The notes beneath the pieces are model-generated. The model worked only from the letters and a program-made list of their open reading frames with translations, made no database searches and was not told the DNA's origin. 49,972 bases of DNA, from assembly GCA_049999725.1 (NCBI GenBank), contig JBNGIS010017718.1, positions 1 to 49,972 of the forward strand. Direction: 5' to 3'. A program made the translations under genes and the position numbers. Positions 32,105 through 42,904 of this stretch are shown piece by piece. Within the stretch, counting starts at the first letter, position 1; every line of letters begins with the position of its first letter. This DNA is from Haplomitrium mnioides (Eukaryota > Marchantiophyta > Haplomitriopsida > Calobryales).

Positions 32105-33179
32105 TTTTCTTACCCAACAAGAGATTGTGAGACCTACATCTTTGAGTAAAAAAGACAAGAACTCAAAGCAAAATTTACCTTTCCACCTTCACAACCGTCA
32201 AACAGTTGTAATGATTCTCAAAATGTTTGTCTAGTTTTCAGCTTGATGCTGAACAGACACAAGAAGATACTCCAGTACAACAAATACTTTCTACATGTTG
32301 AACAATATATGATGGAGCACCTAGGCCACAAGAAAGTACTCTTTTACACAACACTCGATATGGGCATAAATTTGGCAATCTACATGAGATGAAAGCTAGA
32401 ATGTTTATTTGTATTGTTGCATCTCAAGATCCAAAGTGCACATAGTTTTGGGTTGCCAAAGTTCTCAAATTTTTGTAATTTGATGAGGAAGATCCTTCAC
32501 ATCCAAAACGAGTACAGGTTCAATGGTTTGCTTATCAAGCTGAGGGTGCATTTTCTAGACAATACTTCCCATAAAAAAATAGCAACAATAAAAGGGAAAC
32601 ACAAATCCCAAGTTACATATTGATGTACTTGATGTGACACAAATCACGACTCTAAATTTTGATTTTGTTCTTACTTTAAAAAACCAATTGAAGAAAGCCA
32701 CTCTAGCTACCATTAAAACAATTCTATTTGAGTACGAAAGACAAAAAGCCCTCAATCATGAAATGTTTCAAAGAGATTCAATCACTGTTATTAATACCGA
32801 AATAGATCAAGTAAATCTTAATGAATCTTTTGAACTTAAATCCCAAGAAGTCGGGACAAGTGACTAAAGTAATTTAAGAATTTTATTATGTATTGTATAA
32901 TTTCAAGTATATTGTAATTTAAGATTGTTATTTTATAAAGTAACTGAGAATCTTTTGAAGCAACTTGTTGAATTTTTTGCCACCTTGAACTTGTTACTGT
33001 AAATTATTCCAAGTTGAATGTTATTCTCTGTAGATGAAACTTAATTTTTTAGTTAATATTTTCTTTTGCTTTGTAAAATATTTTCTTCTCCAAAATGTAA
33101 GTATGTTGTTTCAAACTTTAGTGTTTTCTAAAAGAGTTTAAGGTTATTGTATCGCTAAAGCATCTGCCCAAATAGACTA

Positions 33180-33600
33180 CTTTTTTTTTGCTTGTAAGGA
33201 CTTTGATGTATAACCTAAAACCTTTGGCGTGCTTTGACTCAAATGTAGAGCTTTGTACTCATTTTACTTTTAGATTCTGAATTAAAAATTGAAATCTTTT
33301 GCGTGCGTAGAGTTTGTTGCGAAAAATAAAACGTATACCGTCTATATCATTGGTTGTAGAAGAGTGAACCCTATGCGTGCATAGACTTTGATTTGCAAGT
33401 CGAAACATTGTGCGTACAAAAACTCTTCTATGGAACCTAAAACCTAGGTTCTTGTTAGTCTTTATTGGGGAGTGTTCAGATGGAGAGTTCGGATTCCTAT
33501 GCTTGTATAGACTTTGGGATGGAGTGTTTAGATGTTGAGCTTGGATTCCTATGCGCACATAGACTTTGGGGTGGAAGTCCAAGCCTTTCACAAGTTCTAC
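33180..33600. repeat. Diverged palindromic-core minisatellite 3' of copy B
   Basis: Units such as ctatgcgtgcatagactttg and ctatgcgcacatagactttg match the array at 12140-12900. Both arrays lie 3' of a copy of the transposase-like gene. Confidence 0.75.
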
Positions 33601-34470
33601 TTCTCATATACAACCCTCAAGCTTCTACATACAAAGACTACCAATTACAACTTAGTTTGTACACAATTCATAGACTCTTTTGTAGATCTTGAGACCTTTA
33701 TTTGGTTGAATCAAATCTAAAACTTGGAGAAGTTTCTTGTTTATACTCTTAATTCAATTTTCTTAGCTACTGCCTTTTTGATTCTAAACTATGATATGTT
33801 TGTGTATATGCTTCGTTGAATTATGAAATATTTTTAAATGCTAAAACTTTTTTTTAAAGCCCACTTTAACTTTTGCGTGCAAAGATTTTCAACTACAAGT
33901 GAAAGCTTTTTTCTTGCTTGAACTTGAAAAAAGAGCTCCTAAATCTATGCAATGTTTTGTTTTCTTTGTTTATGTGTTTACGATTGCAATTTCATTCCCT
34001 TGACTTCTAGTTTGTTTGGGTTTTTTCTTTATGTTTTGTTATTTTTTTCCAAAAAAAAATGTCTTAAAGAGCACTATGTCTATGTGCGCCTAGAGTTTGT
34101 GCAATCAAACATATTTCAAAATAGTTTCTTATGACGTGTATTTCACTTTTTGGGCTTTAACTTGTAATCAATGATAAATATATTTTTTTGTTGAAAACTT
34201 ACCATAACTTTTATACTTTTAATCAAATTCGAGTTTTGTAATGTTTTTCATAAAAACTAATAATATTATTTGATTTTGCCTAACAAAATTGACTCTTGCT
34301 CTATCATACCTGTTAAAACAACAAAAAACAAACATAAAAAACTCATATACTTTTTTATTTTAAAAAATAACCTCGTTTTTAATGTTTTTTTAGCTCAAAA
34401 ATCATAAGTTTTCTAAAAACAAAAGTTCGTGTTTTCAGTAGCATGTTCTTGGTTCAAAGTAGTAGCTGCT
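33601..34470. other. AT-rich stretch, no gene seen
   Basis: Runs of A and T with short frames only. It ends where the truncated gypsy LTR begins. Possibly the distal end of the copy B element; no terminal inverted repeat was found. Confidence 0.4.
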
Positions 34471-34474
34471 TTAT

Positions 34475-34622
34475 AAGTCACTTCTAATTTCAAATCTAAA
34501 ACTCTACAAGTAACTTCAAAGGCAAATAACCTTATCTCAACCCTAAAAGTGACTCCCTACCACTTTCTTGACTTCTCTCTATTTTCTTATAAATAGTACA
34601 ACATCATGCTTAGATTATTACA
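34475..34622 (-). repeat. 3' LTR fragment of the deleted chromovirus
   Basis: On the minus strand it starts TGTAATAATCTAAGCATG, right after the chromodomain region and a purine-rich tract. It loses similarity near 34475. Confidence 0.7.
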
Positions 34623-34624
34623 TA

Positions 34625-36660
34625 ATCACTGCCTTCTAATTGATAACGTCCTTGTTATTGCTACAACTTTCAAAAGTTTGAATAACATCTTGAGCATTCT
34701 CAAGGTATGAATAAGGTTCCCATGTAACATCATGAAGTAGATAGCATTCTACACAACCTTGTATTGAACTTGTGAATGTTGCTCTCGCTTGATAACTCTT
34801 TTCACCAAAATGCCATCTACTTCAAATTCTTCATGATCATCAAGAACAACAGCCGGAGGAGAGGTTTGATTACAATTTTGAAAATAAGATGGACTAGGAA
34901 AAAAAGACTTGAGTTTAGAGACATGGAACACAAGATGAATCTTCTCATGAAGAGAAGGATCAAGTTTATAAGCAATATGAAAAATAACTTCAAAAATATA
35001 GAAAGGACCAATCCAAGTAGAAGATAACTTACAAACTGGAGTATTTAAAGATAATTGAACATCGTGAGTAGATAATATAACTTGTTCACCTAATACATAA
35101 GAGCAATCACAATGATGGCTATTGGCATATTTTTTTGCCAATTTTCAGCAACATTAAGATGGTTACAAGCATCTTGCAAAGAAGAAGATAAACAAGACAA
35201 AAAGGTAGAAATACTTGGAACATTGGAAGAAAAAAAAGAAAGCAAACCATTGGGAACAAGAGGATGTTGACCCAAATTAAGAAAGAAATGAGAAACCTCA
35301 ATACTTACTTGTTTGGAGTTGTTGTAGGCAAACTCAACAGTCGGCAAGAAACTATCCCAATCGATGTGATGAACACCAATGAACTCATGAAGTATACCCT
35401 CCTCAATGCGATTCGCATGCTCTATTTTCCCATCTGTTTGAGGATGATAAGTAGTAGACATAGAGAGTTTGGTTTCTAAAAGCTTGAAAAACATCTCGCC
35501 AAAACTTTCTAGTGAATCATGAATCCATAGTAGATATAAACACCTTGGGCATTCTATGATAACAAAAGACAATATCAAAGTAACTTTTTGCCAATTGTAG
35601 ATCATCAACTTTATCCACCGTCAATGATAAATGAATTTTCTTGGTAAGCTTGTCCACAAACACCACAATGGCAGTAAACTCACGAGGCGCAGTTGGAAGT
35701 GAAGTGACAAGATCTTAACTTACATGTTCCCAATGAGCAGTAGGAATTAGTAGTGGCTGAAGAAGTCCCGTTGGTTTTTTATTTGAAGCTTTGTTTTGTT
35801 GACAACTTTCACATGAATGAACAAAATCATGAACATCTCAAACCAAGTTAGGCCACCACCAAGTGCATTGAAGCAACTTTGTATAGTTTTATCTACTCCA
35901 AGATCTTCAAAGATGGGAATGTCGTGCACTTCTTATAAATGAGCCAATCAAAATGCATCATCTCTATGGTACATGTATTTGATAGCCTCGATAGAGAGTA
36001 CCATCTCAAATGGAAAAAGAGTGATACTCACTATCTTTGACGGCTAATCGTGCTCGAAAAGACTAAAAAAAAATCTTCTTGTAGTTTTTAACGATAACTC
36101 TCACTAGTTGTCTCATCCAAATGTAAGATACTAATGTTGCTCACCTCCATTGTATTCACTCGATGATCTGGCCTTTGTGAACATGCATCAAGAACGGTGT
36201 GGAACCTTTTAGACTTGTACTTTAGCTTTATATCAAAGAATTGTGATTGATCTTCCCATCAATAATGACGACTTATCATATTTTCCAAATAGATTACTTG
36301 TTACAATGGCTTGTGATTTGTGCGTATAAGAAATGGTCTTCCCAAAAGATAGTGTCTTCACACTTTGGTAGCATAAACCATTGCCAATTGCTCTCGATCC
36401 CTTGTAGAATAGTTTCTCTTCGTTGCATTTATCAGCGTGACATGAAGATAATTGAATAAAGTCCATCCTCAAACTCTTGCTACAAAACTACTCCAATAGC
36501 AAAATTACAAGCATCAAAATCAACTACGCAACATGCTTTTGGATCATATAGTTATAGAATAGGACGAGAAGAGATTGCATCCTTCAGTTGTTGAAATGCC
36601 ATTTTCTCTTTGGCGGTCCATTGAAACTTAACCTTCTTGCGTAGCAAATCTGTAACTGGT
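34625..36660 (-). pseudogene. Gypsy pol remnant: RNase H end, integrase, chromodomain side
   Basis: The integrase core is readable at 35090-35608 (ETKLSMSTTYHPQTDGKIEHANRI: here the usual TE is IE). The zinc-binding region is near 35747-35929. The frame 34749-35141 has WIGPFYIFEVI, HVSKLKSF and VDGILVKRVIKRE, the linker and start of a chromodomain. Stops separate the pieces. Confidence 0.75.
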
Positions 36661-36667
36661 GAGTTTA

Positions 36668-37014
36668 CAACTCAAAGCGCATAAGCAAACACAAGCCAAG
36701 TGTGCTAGCGAAAGCCAAGAAACCAAAGAGCCAAACCAAATTGAGAGGAACTCCAAAATGAAAAGTAAGGTAATGAAGCTCTTCTATTTATACAAGAGAA
36801 GAGGGTGTTATCCTCTTTCTTCACTTACAAATTACTTCCAATTTCAACCTTAAATTGATCACTTAGAAGTAACTTCTAATTTCAACTCTAAAACTCTACA
36901 AGTAACTTTGAAGGCAAGTAATCTTACCTTAACTCTAAAAGTGACCCTCTACCACTACTTTCACTTCTTTCTATTTTCTTATAAATAGCACAACATCATG
37001 CTTGTACTATTATA
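36668..37014 (-). repeat. 5' LTR of the deleted chromovirus
   Basis: Matches 42905-43300 including the aagtcacttctaatttca-type blocks, the TATA region (on the minus strand tataaatagaagag) and the LTR start region. Its inner end is lost in the deletion junction. Confidence 0.75.
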
Positions 37015-37360
37015 TAATATAAATGGTTTACATGTTGTACGAAACCTATATTCAAATAGCAAAACATGTACCAAAACTAATAACCTCTCAATGCATATAA
37101 AGTAAAGTGGAAGAGAGTTCACATAATGTGTAAAAAGTGTATTAAAATAGCAAAACATGTATCAAACCAATAAACCATCTTTGTATGTGAAGCAAAGTGG
37201 AAAAAAGCTCACATGTTGCACAAAAACTGCATTCAAATAGAAAAATCCTACCTACACCAATTACCCTCCTATTCCTATAAAGTTTAGTGGGAGAGAGTTT
37301 ACACACTCTACAAACACTTTATTCAAATAACAAAACATGTATTGAAATCAATATTAACCC
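37015..37360. repeat. ~90-bp satellite, four units
   Basis: The attcaaatag landmark recurs at about 37050, 37141, 37231 and 37321 (period 90-91). It is the same satellite as 18340-18800, and here it touches the start of a gypsy LTR. Confidence 0.85.
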
Positions 37361-37745
37361 TTTTTGTAGGGGCTAGACTTGAATCAGGTACGGCATAAGC
37401 TAGGTAATAGGTTAGGGGATAGCTTAAGCCTTAGACAAATAGTTTAGTTTTGCTGCCCTAAATTAGACCCTTCTTTATTATGACACACCCCTCATATATT
37501 CTTTGACTTATATTCTATGTAACTTACTTAATGACTCTTTAAGTAAGGTATGAGTTTTTTTGTCAATAAGTTCATACTACTCTCCTTAATTACTTGTCTA
37601 CTGAGTGATAGGTTTCAATTTTTGTGCAAAGCTATTAGCCACTTTCAGTTGTTTCTTGTTGAGACTTTGTTTTACATCCTTTTTTTTGTCTTTTCCTCCT
37701 ACTCATCTTCTTTTTTCCCAACACAACTTTCACATGATCTCTTAT
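37361..37745. other. T-rich stretch, no gene seen
   Basis: Lies between the 90-bp and 54-bp satellites. The small frames at 37550-37898 are Phe/Leu-rich by composition and run into the satellite. Confidence 0.4.
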
Positions 37746-37749
37746 ACTT

Positions 37750-38307
37750 TATCACTCCTCATGGTCACCTTATCACTCATGTCACCACTTTACAAACCCC
37801 TACTCAGACTTATTGTGGCTAATTTGTCACTTATGCCACAACTTATCTGTCAACAAACTTATCGTGGTCACTTTATCACTCATGTCACCACTTTATGAAC
37901 GCCTACTCAAACTTATTGTAGTCATCTTATCACTTATGCCACAACTTCATGGACCCGTCAACAGACTTATCGTGTTCACCTCATCATTCATGTCATCACT
38001 TCATAGACCTCTAGTGAGACTTATTGTGGTCACTTTATTACTTATGCCACAACTTCATCGAGCCGTCAACAAACTTATCATGTTCACTTTATCACTAATG
38101 CCACCACTTTATAGACCTCTACTAAGACTTATTGTGGTCAAATTATCACCTATGCCATAACTTTACAGACCCGTCAATAAACTTATTGTGGTCATCTTAT
38201 CACTAATATCACCACTTTATGGACCACTACTTAGACTTTTTGTGGCCACCTTATTTCTTATGCCATAACTTCACCGACCCATCAATAGACTTATTGTGGT
38301 CACCTTA
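37750..38307. repeat. 54-bp satellite with 108-bp higher-order unit, left part
   Basis: Monomers alternate between a cttatgccacaactt type and a ctcatgtcaccactt type, both ending acttattgtggtcacctta. The period is 54, a multiple of three, so a long Leu/Val-rich frame with 18-residue repeats stays open; it is not a gene. The array is split by the chromovirus and continues at 43301. Confidence 0.9.
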
Positions 38308-38740
38308 TGTAAAAGAACTCAAAGACCAAATCCAAATGAGCAAGAACTCATAGTGAACTCTAATAGAGTTCCTCAACCAAAGGCAACTCAAGGTCCAAGC
38401 TAAGACCAAGAGTGCAAGCAAAAGCCAATCAACCAAAGAGCTCAATTGATTCGAGAGGAACTCTAGAATGAGGAGTAGGGCTAAGAAGCCCTTCTATTTA
38501 TACAAGAGAAGAGGATGTCATCCCTCTTTCTTCACTTACAAGTCACTTCTAATTTCAGCCCTAAAAGTAACTCTATACCAAAAGTGACTTCAAAGGCAAG
38601 TAACCTAAAAGTGACTCTATACCAAAAGTGACTTTGAAGGCAAATAATCCAATCTCAACCCTAAAAGTGACTCACTACCACTTCCTTCACTCCTCTCTAT
38701 TTTCTTATAAATAGCACAACCTTATACTTGCACTATTACA
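38308..38740 (-). repeat. 3' LTR of the full-length chromovirus
   Basis: On the minus strand it runs from TGTAATAGTGCAAG to TTTTACA. At 433 bp it is longer than the 5' LTR (396 bp), largely through a ~44-bp tandem duplication around 38572-38645 (the ctataccaaaagtgactt segment). It includes a TATA box region near 38495-38510. Confidence 0.9.
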
Positions 38741-38757
38741 TAATCCCCGTCTTCTAG
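38741..38757 (-). other. Polypurine tract before the 3' LTR
   Basis: On the minus strand tagaagacggggatta lies immediately 5' of the LTR start TGTAATAG. It is the expected plus-strand primer site, interrupted by single pyrimidines. Confidence 0.6.
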
Positions 38758-39200
38758 TCAATGATGTCCTTGTCATTGCCATAACTTTCAAAAATTTTAA
38801 TAGCTTTTTGAGCATTCTCAAGATTTGAATAAGGTTCCCAAGTAGCATCATGAAGTGGATAGCCATTCCACAAAGCCTTGTATTGAACTTGTGGATATCG
38901 CCCTCGTTTGATAACTCTTTTTGCCAAAATACAGTCTACTTTAAATTCTTCATGATCATCAAGAATAATAGACGGAGGAGGAAGTTGAACACAATTAGTA
39001 AAAGAAGATGGACTAAGAACAAAAGGCTTAAGTTTAGAGACATGAAACAAAAGATGAATCTTCATGTAGAGAGGAAGATGAAGTTTGTACGCAACGGGAG
39101 AAATAACTTGAGAAACTGAGAAGGGACCAATCCAAGATGGAGATAATTTATAGACTTGATTATCTAAAGACAAAGGAATTTCATGAGTAGAAAGAATCAC
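38754..39200 (-). pseudogene. Integrase C-terminal domain with chromodomain
   Basis: A 148-codon frame begins MILSTHEIPLSLDNQ, continues with KLSPSWIGPFSVSQVI and FHVSKLKPF, and ends with a chromodomain: VDCILAKRVIKRGR, then QYKALWNGYPLHDATWEP. The aromatic cage residues are partly retained (W and Y near WNGYP, W in TWEP). It is separated from the integrase core by stops near 39210, so this is a piece of a dead polyprotein, not a stand-alone gene. Confidence 0.88.
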
Positions 39201-39505
39201 TTAGTCATCTAAAACATAAGAAAAATCACGACGATGTTTATCGACATATTTTTTTGCCAATTTTGAGCAATAACAAGATGGTTTCTAGCATCTTGCAAAG
39301 AGGAAGATAAACGAGACAAAAAGGTAGAAAGACTATGAACATAGAAAGAGGAAGGAGAAGGCAAACCATAAAGAACAAGAGGATGTTGACATGAATTAAT
39401 AAAGAAATGAGAAAACCCAGTACTTGCTTCTTTGGAGTTGTTGTATGCAAACTCCATAGCTGGTAAAAAACTATCCCAATCCGTGTGATGAACGTTGATA
39501 AACGA

Positions 39506-41842
39506 TCAAAGAATATCCTCCACAATGTGATTTATATGTTTGGTTTGCCCATCTATTTGAGGATGATAAGCCATAGATAGAGATAGTTTGGTACCCAAAA
39601 GTGTGAGCACCTCTCGCCAAAACTTCATGGTGAATCGTAGATCTCTATAAGATATAAGTACCTTTGGCATTCCATGATATTGGGAGATTGTATTAAAATA
39701 AATCTTTACTAATTGTAGATCATCCACCGTATCCACTGTTAGTGCTAGATGAATTTGCTTGCTTAGCTTATCTACAAACACCACAATGGCCATAAACCCA
39801 CAAGACGTGGTTGGAAGCAAAGTGATAAAATCTAAACTTACATGTTCCCACCGAGCAGTAGGAATCAATAATGGTTGCAGAAGACCAGCTGGTTTTTTAT
39901 TTGAAGCCTTGTTTCGTTGACAACTTTCACAAGAGTAAACAAAACCACGAACATCTTGAGCTAGGTTTGGCCACCACCAAGTGCATTGAAGCAACTTCAT
40001 AGTCTTGTCCACTCCAAGATGCCCAAAAATTAGAATGTCATGTGCTTCTTGTAAATGTGCCATTCAAAGCGCATCATCTTGAGGAACATATATTTGATGA
40101 TCTTGATAGAGAATACCATCCCGAATGGAAAATGTATGATACTCACTATCTTGGACCACCAAACATACTCTAACAAGAGTAAAGAAGACGTCTTCCTGAA
40201 AATTTTGTCGAAAGACATCATTGGTTGCTTCATCAAGATGTAACATATTAGCATTTGTTATCTCTAGTGTATTTACTTGATGATCTAGTCTTTGAGAGAA
40301 TGCATCAAGAATGGTGTGGAACCTTCTCAGCTTACACTCCAACTTGAAATCAAAGAGTTGTAGTTGATCTTCCCATCAATGTTGACGACTTGTTATATTT
40401 TCCAAGTGGATCGCTTGTAGCAATGGCTTGTGGTCTATGCACATAAGTACAGGTTTGCCCAAAAGATAGTGTCTCCACTCATTGGTAGTATAAACTACTG
40501 TCAATTGCTCTCGATCTCTTGCAAAATAATTTTTCTCTATCGCATTCAATTAATGTGATATGAAGGCAATTGGATGAAGTCCATACTCAAACTATTGCTG
40601 TAAAACCGCTTGAATAGCAAAATTAGAAGCATCATAATCAACTATACAATGCTCTTTTAGATCATATGATTGTAGAATTAGACGAGATGTCATCACATCC
40701 TTGAGTTGGTTAAATGCCACTTACTCCTTGGTCGTCCATTGAAACTTTGCATCCTTCTCTAGTAAATCCGTAAGTGGTGCAGCAATATAAGCATAGCAAT
40801 GAATGAATCTTTGATAAAAACTTGCTAATCCATTAAAAGTTTGAACATCCTTTGCATAATTCGATGTTGGCCACTCTACAATAGCCTTAATTCTCTCTTT
40901 CTCCATCTTGATACCATTTGTAGACACATTATGCCAAAGGTGTAAGTCACCTCTTGCTTCCAAAACTCACACCTAGACTTCTTGCAATAAAACTTCCAAT
41001 TGCGTAGTCTTTGTAGTACCTTTGAGTTGAGCACGATGCTGAACTTCACTTTTACTAAAGATAAGAATATTGTCCAAAAACACCTACACTGACTTATCCA
41101 ATAACACATCAAAAACTCAATTTATTTGATCCATAAACATTGTTGGAGCATTAGTAAGACCAAATATAAGAACTTTCCACTCAAAATTCCTATACCTTCT
41201 ACAAAAAGTTGTCTTTGGTACATCACTTGGCTTGATTGGAATTTGCTAATAGCCACTTTGAAGATCCAACTTGGAAAAGAATCGTGCACCACTCAATTGA
41301 TCCAACAAATCATCAATACGACGTAGATGATAGGTATTCTTCATTGTTTGATTGTTCAATCCTCGATAATCGATACAAATACGAAGTCCACCATCTTTCT
41401 TTGGTACTAAGAATACTAGAGCTCTTCAAGTAGAAGTACCGTGTTGAATGAAATCCTTCTCAAGAAGATCTGTCAATGTCTTTCGAAGCTCCTCTAATTC
41501 TTGTGGTGATGGCTGATATATAGGTCGATTATAAAGAAGTGCTTCCCGGTATCAACTCAATCGGAAAAGACATTCTCGATCGTTTAGTAACCCCATTGGC
41601 AAATCCTCTGGAAACACATCCGCAAACTCTTTCAAAATATCATCTATTATTAAGGTAGGCGCACCTTTTCCCCTCTCTTTACTCAAGTCCATGATGGGCT
41701 TAATCCAAACAATAAAGACATGCAACTCGTGCTCTACTGAATTAACATGTTGAACTAATTTACGCTTCTTCACCAATGGTGTTGAACACCTGAAAAAAAA
41801 TTCTTTTCTTGCAAGGTAACCTGAATTTGTCATTTTTCCCAA
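39506..41842 (-). pseudogene. Gypsy pol: RT, RNase H, integrase, broken
   Basis: The frame 41552-41842 has EFADVFPEDLP, the usual lead into RT. The RT active site is readable at 41069-41080 as FLDN, where FLDD is expected. 40721-40963 has the RT/RNase H connection (ASFYQRFIHCYAYIAAPL). Integrase at 39506-40063 shows the zinc-binding part (HLGVDKTMKLL, CESCQRN) and the core (WEHVSLDFITLLP). The second catalytic Asp place reads SYRD rather than SDRD, and the Glu place reads GQTK rather than GQTE. Several stops interrupt RT. Confidence 0.85.
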
Positions 41843-42870
41843 TCAAATTGAGCGGATCTATCTTCAAGCCAAGGTAATTCTAAAATGATGTCATATTGTA
41901 CATGTGTAATAACAAATGGTATAGATTTCGTATACTCTTTTCCAATCCTTAGAAGGAATGGCTTTTGAGAGCAAAACACGTCATGCTTTTGGCCATTAGC
42001 CATAGTCACAACACTCTCCTTGCTAAGCCTATATTTTGCTTTGATTATCTTAGCAAAACGTACCGACATAAAATTTTCAGAACTTCCACTATCCACCAAC
42101 ATTCTACAAGAGTGCTCCTCAATCATACCATCAAGATAGAATAAGGTACCTTGAATTCTTATCAGAATTTTAATTCCATTAGAGCTTGCAAAGTTTTGAA
42201 GACATTGTTCGAATGGTTGAGGACGAGATCTAGCTTCTGTAGAAGTAAGTAATGAGTCATGCCGCTCCGCCATATGCATTGCTTCTTCTAATTTAGTAGG
42301 CTCTCTCATGATAGCTTCTATTCTCGTGTGAGGTTTCAACCCTCGAACAAAGCGGTCTAGTGTTTCTTCTTCTCTTAGATCAGGAATTTGCATAATTGTA
42401 TCATGAAAATATGCCACATAGCTTCTCACTGTACCAAGTTGCTTCAATTCGGCCAATCGATCTCTTGCTACTTTTGAAGCATTTACAACCATAAATCTTG
42501 AAATCATTGCTTGTTTGAACTCACATCAAGAAACAATCGAAGCAATAAATCCACGTTGTGCTTGTCCTATTTGATATCTCCACCAAGTCTTTGCAACTCC
42601 TTCTAATTGGCTTGCTGTAAATAGAATTCGCCGACTATCCTCTCTAATGTTTGTAGCTTCAAAATATTTTTCACAGTTAAAGATAAAGTTCTCACAAGCA
42701 CCACAAGTCACCTTTCCATCATATGCTTTTGGCATTGGAAATCACCCATAACTCTCTTCTTCTCGAAACATTGCTCTTTCTTTCATTCCCACTTCTAAAA
42801 GATGTGAAAGATGTTCAAGTCGTTGTTCCATTGCTTGAACCACCGCCTCTTGACTCTCCATGTAACTCAT
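41830..42870 (-). pseudogene. Gypsy gag and protease, broken
   Basis: The ATG at 42870 starts MSYMESQEAVVQAMEQ, a coiled N-end, and stops after 42 codons (42742-42744). Gag continues at 42526-42735 (FEATNIREDSRRILFTASQ, TWWRYQIG) and 41830-42507 (SYVAYFHDTIMQIPDL, DRFVRGLKP). The protease follows in the same frame with MLVDSGSSENF, the DSG active-site type. The Cys-His zinc knuckle expected between capsid and protease is missing; the frame passes straight from a Pro/Ser-rich linker to the protease. Confidence 0.85.
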
Positions 42871-42886
42871 CGCAAAAAAAAAAAAA

Positions 42887-42904
42887 CCATGGCTTTGATA
42901 CCAA
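42887..42904 (-). other. Primer-binding site (initiator tRNA-Met)
   Basis: On the minus strand, TTGGTATCAAAGCCATGG directly follows the 5' LTR. TGGTATCAGAGC is the usual complement of the 3' end of plant initiator tRNA-Met; one base differs here. Confidence 0.85.

Larger units (their letters stand above)
28304..32867 (+). pseudogene. Transposase-like gene copy B (DUF7869-type), with introns, decayed
   Basis: The predicted first exon (28304-28453) starts MTGVLKGKKRLEFED and ends at a GTGAGT donor. A first intron 28454-29186 holds a solo LTR. A second exon region (29187-30259) has KSFVKKKPNQMS, DPRGIFGKRELS and IPKHNRFAICETCEEI with a Cys pair. A second intron runs 30260-31051. The main intact frame, 31093-31644 (183 codons), has HQRKCYDDGQKYL, VIDEMDQKKT, LYLQLDNTTQENK and VGHTYDQIDQIFSQF. 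These recall a multi-copy eukaryotic family I know only as a domain of unknown function (DUF7869, from memory). The spaced Asp residues (IDEMDQ, LDN, DxxDQ) suggest an RNase H-like transposase; this is inference. Stops after 31644 and frameshifts elsewhere make it non-functional. The last piece, 32634-32867, ends at a stop. Confidence 0.6.
34475..37014 (-). mobile_element. Ty3/gypsy chromovirus, internally deleted copy
   Basis: On the minus strand the order is 5' LTR (about 36668-37014), then directly late RT/RNase H, integrase and chromodomain-side sequence, then a truncated 3' LTR (about 34475-34622). Gag, protease and most of RT are deleted. The junction near 36660 joins sequence matching 40760 of the full-length element to LTR sequence. 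It is the same family as 38308-43300. The LTR start is tataatag instead of TGTAATAG. No target duplication could be confirmed because the 3' LTR is truncated. Confidence 0.8.

Noticed and set aside
37550-38160. Open frames with Leu/Val/Ile-rich 18-residue repeats
   Set aside because: Produced by the 54-bp satellite, whose period is a multiple of three. The same applies to 43288-43653.
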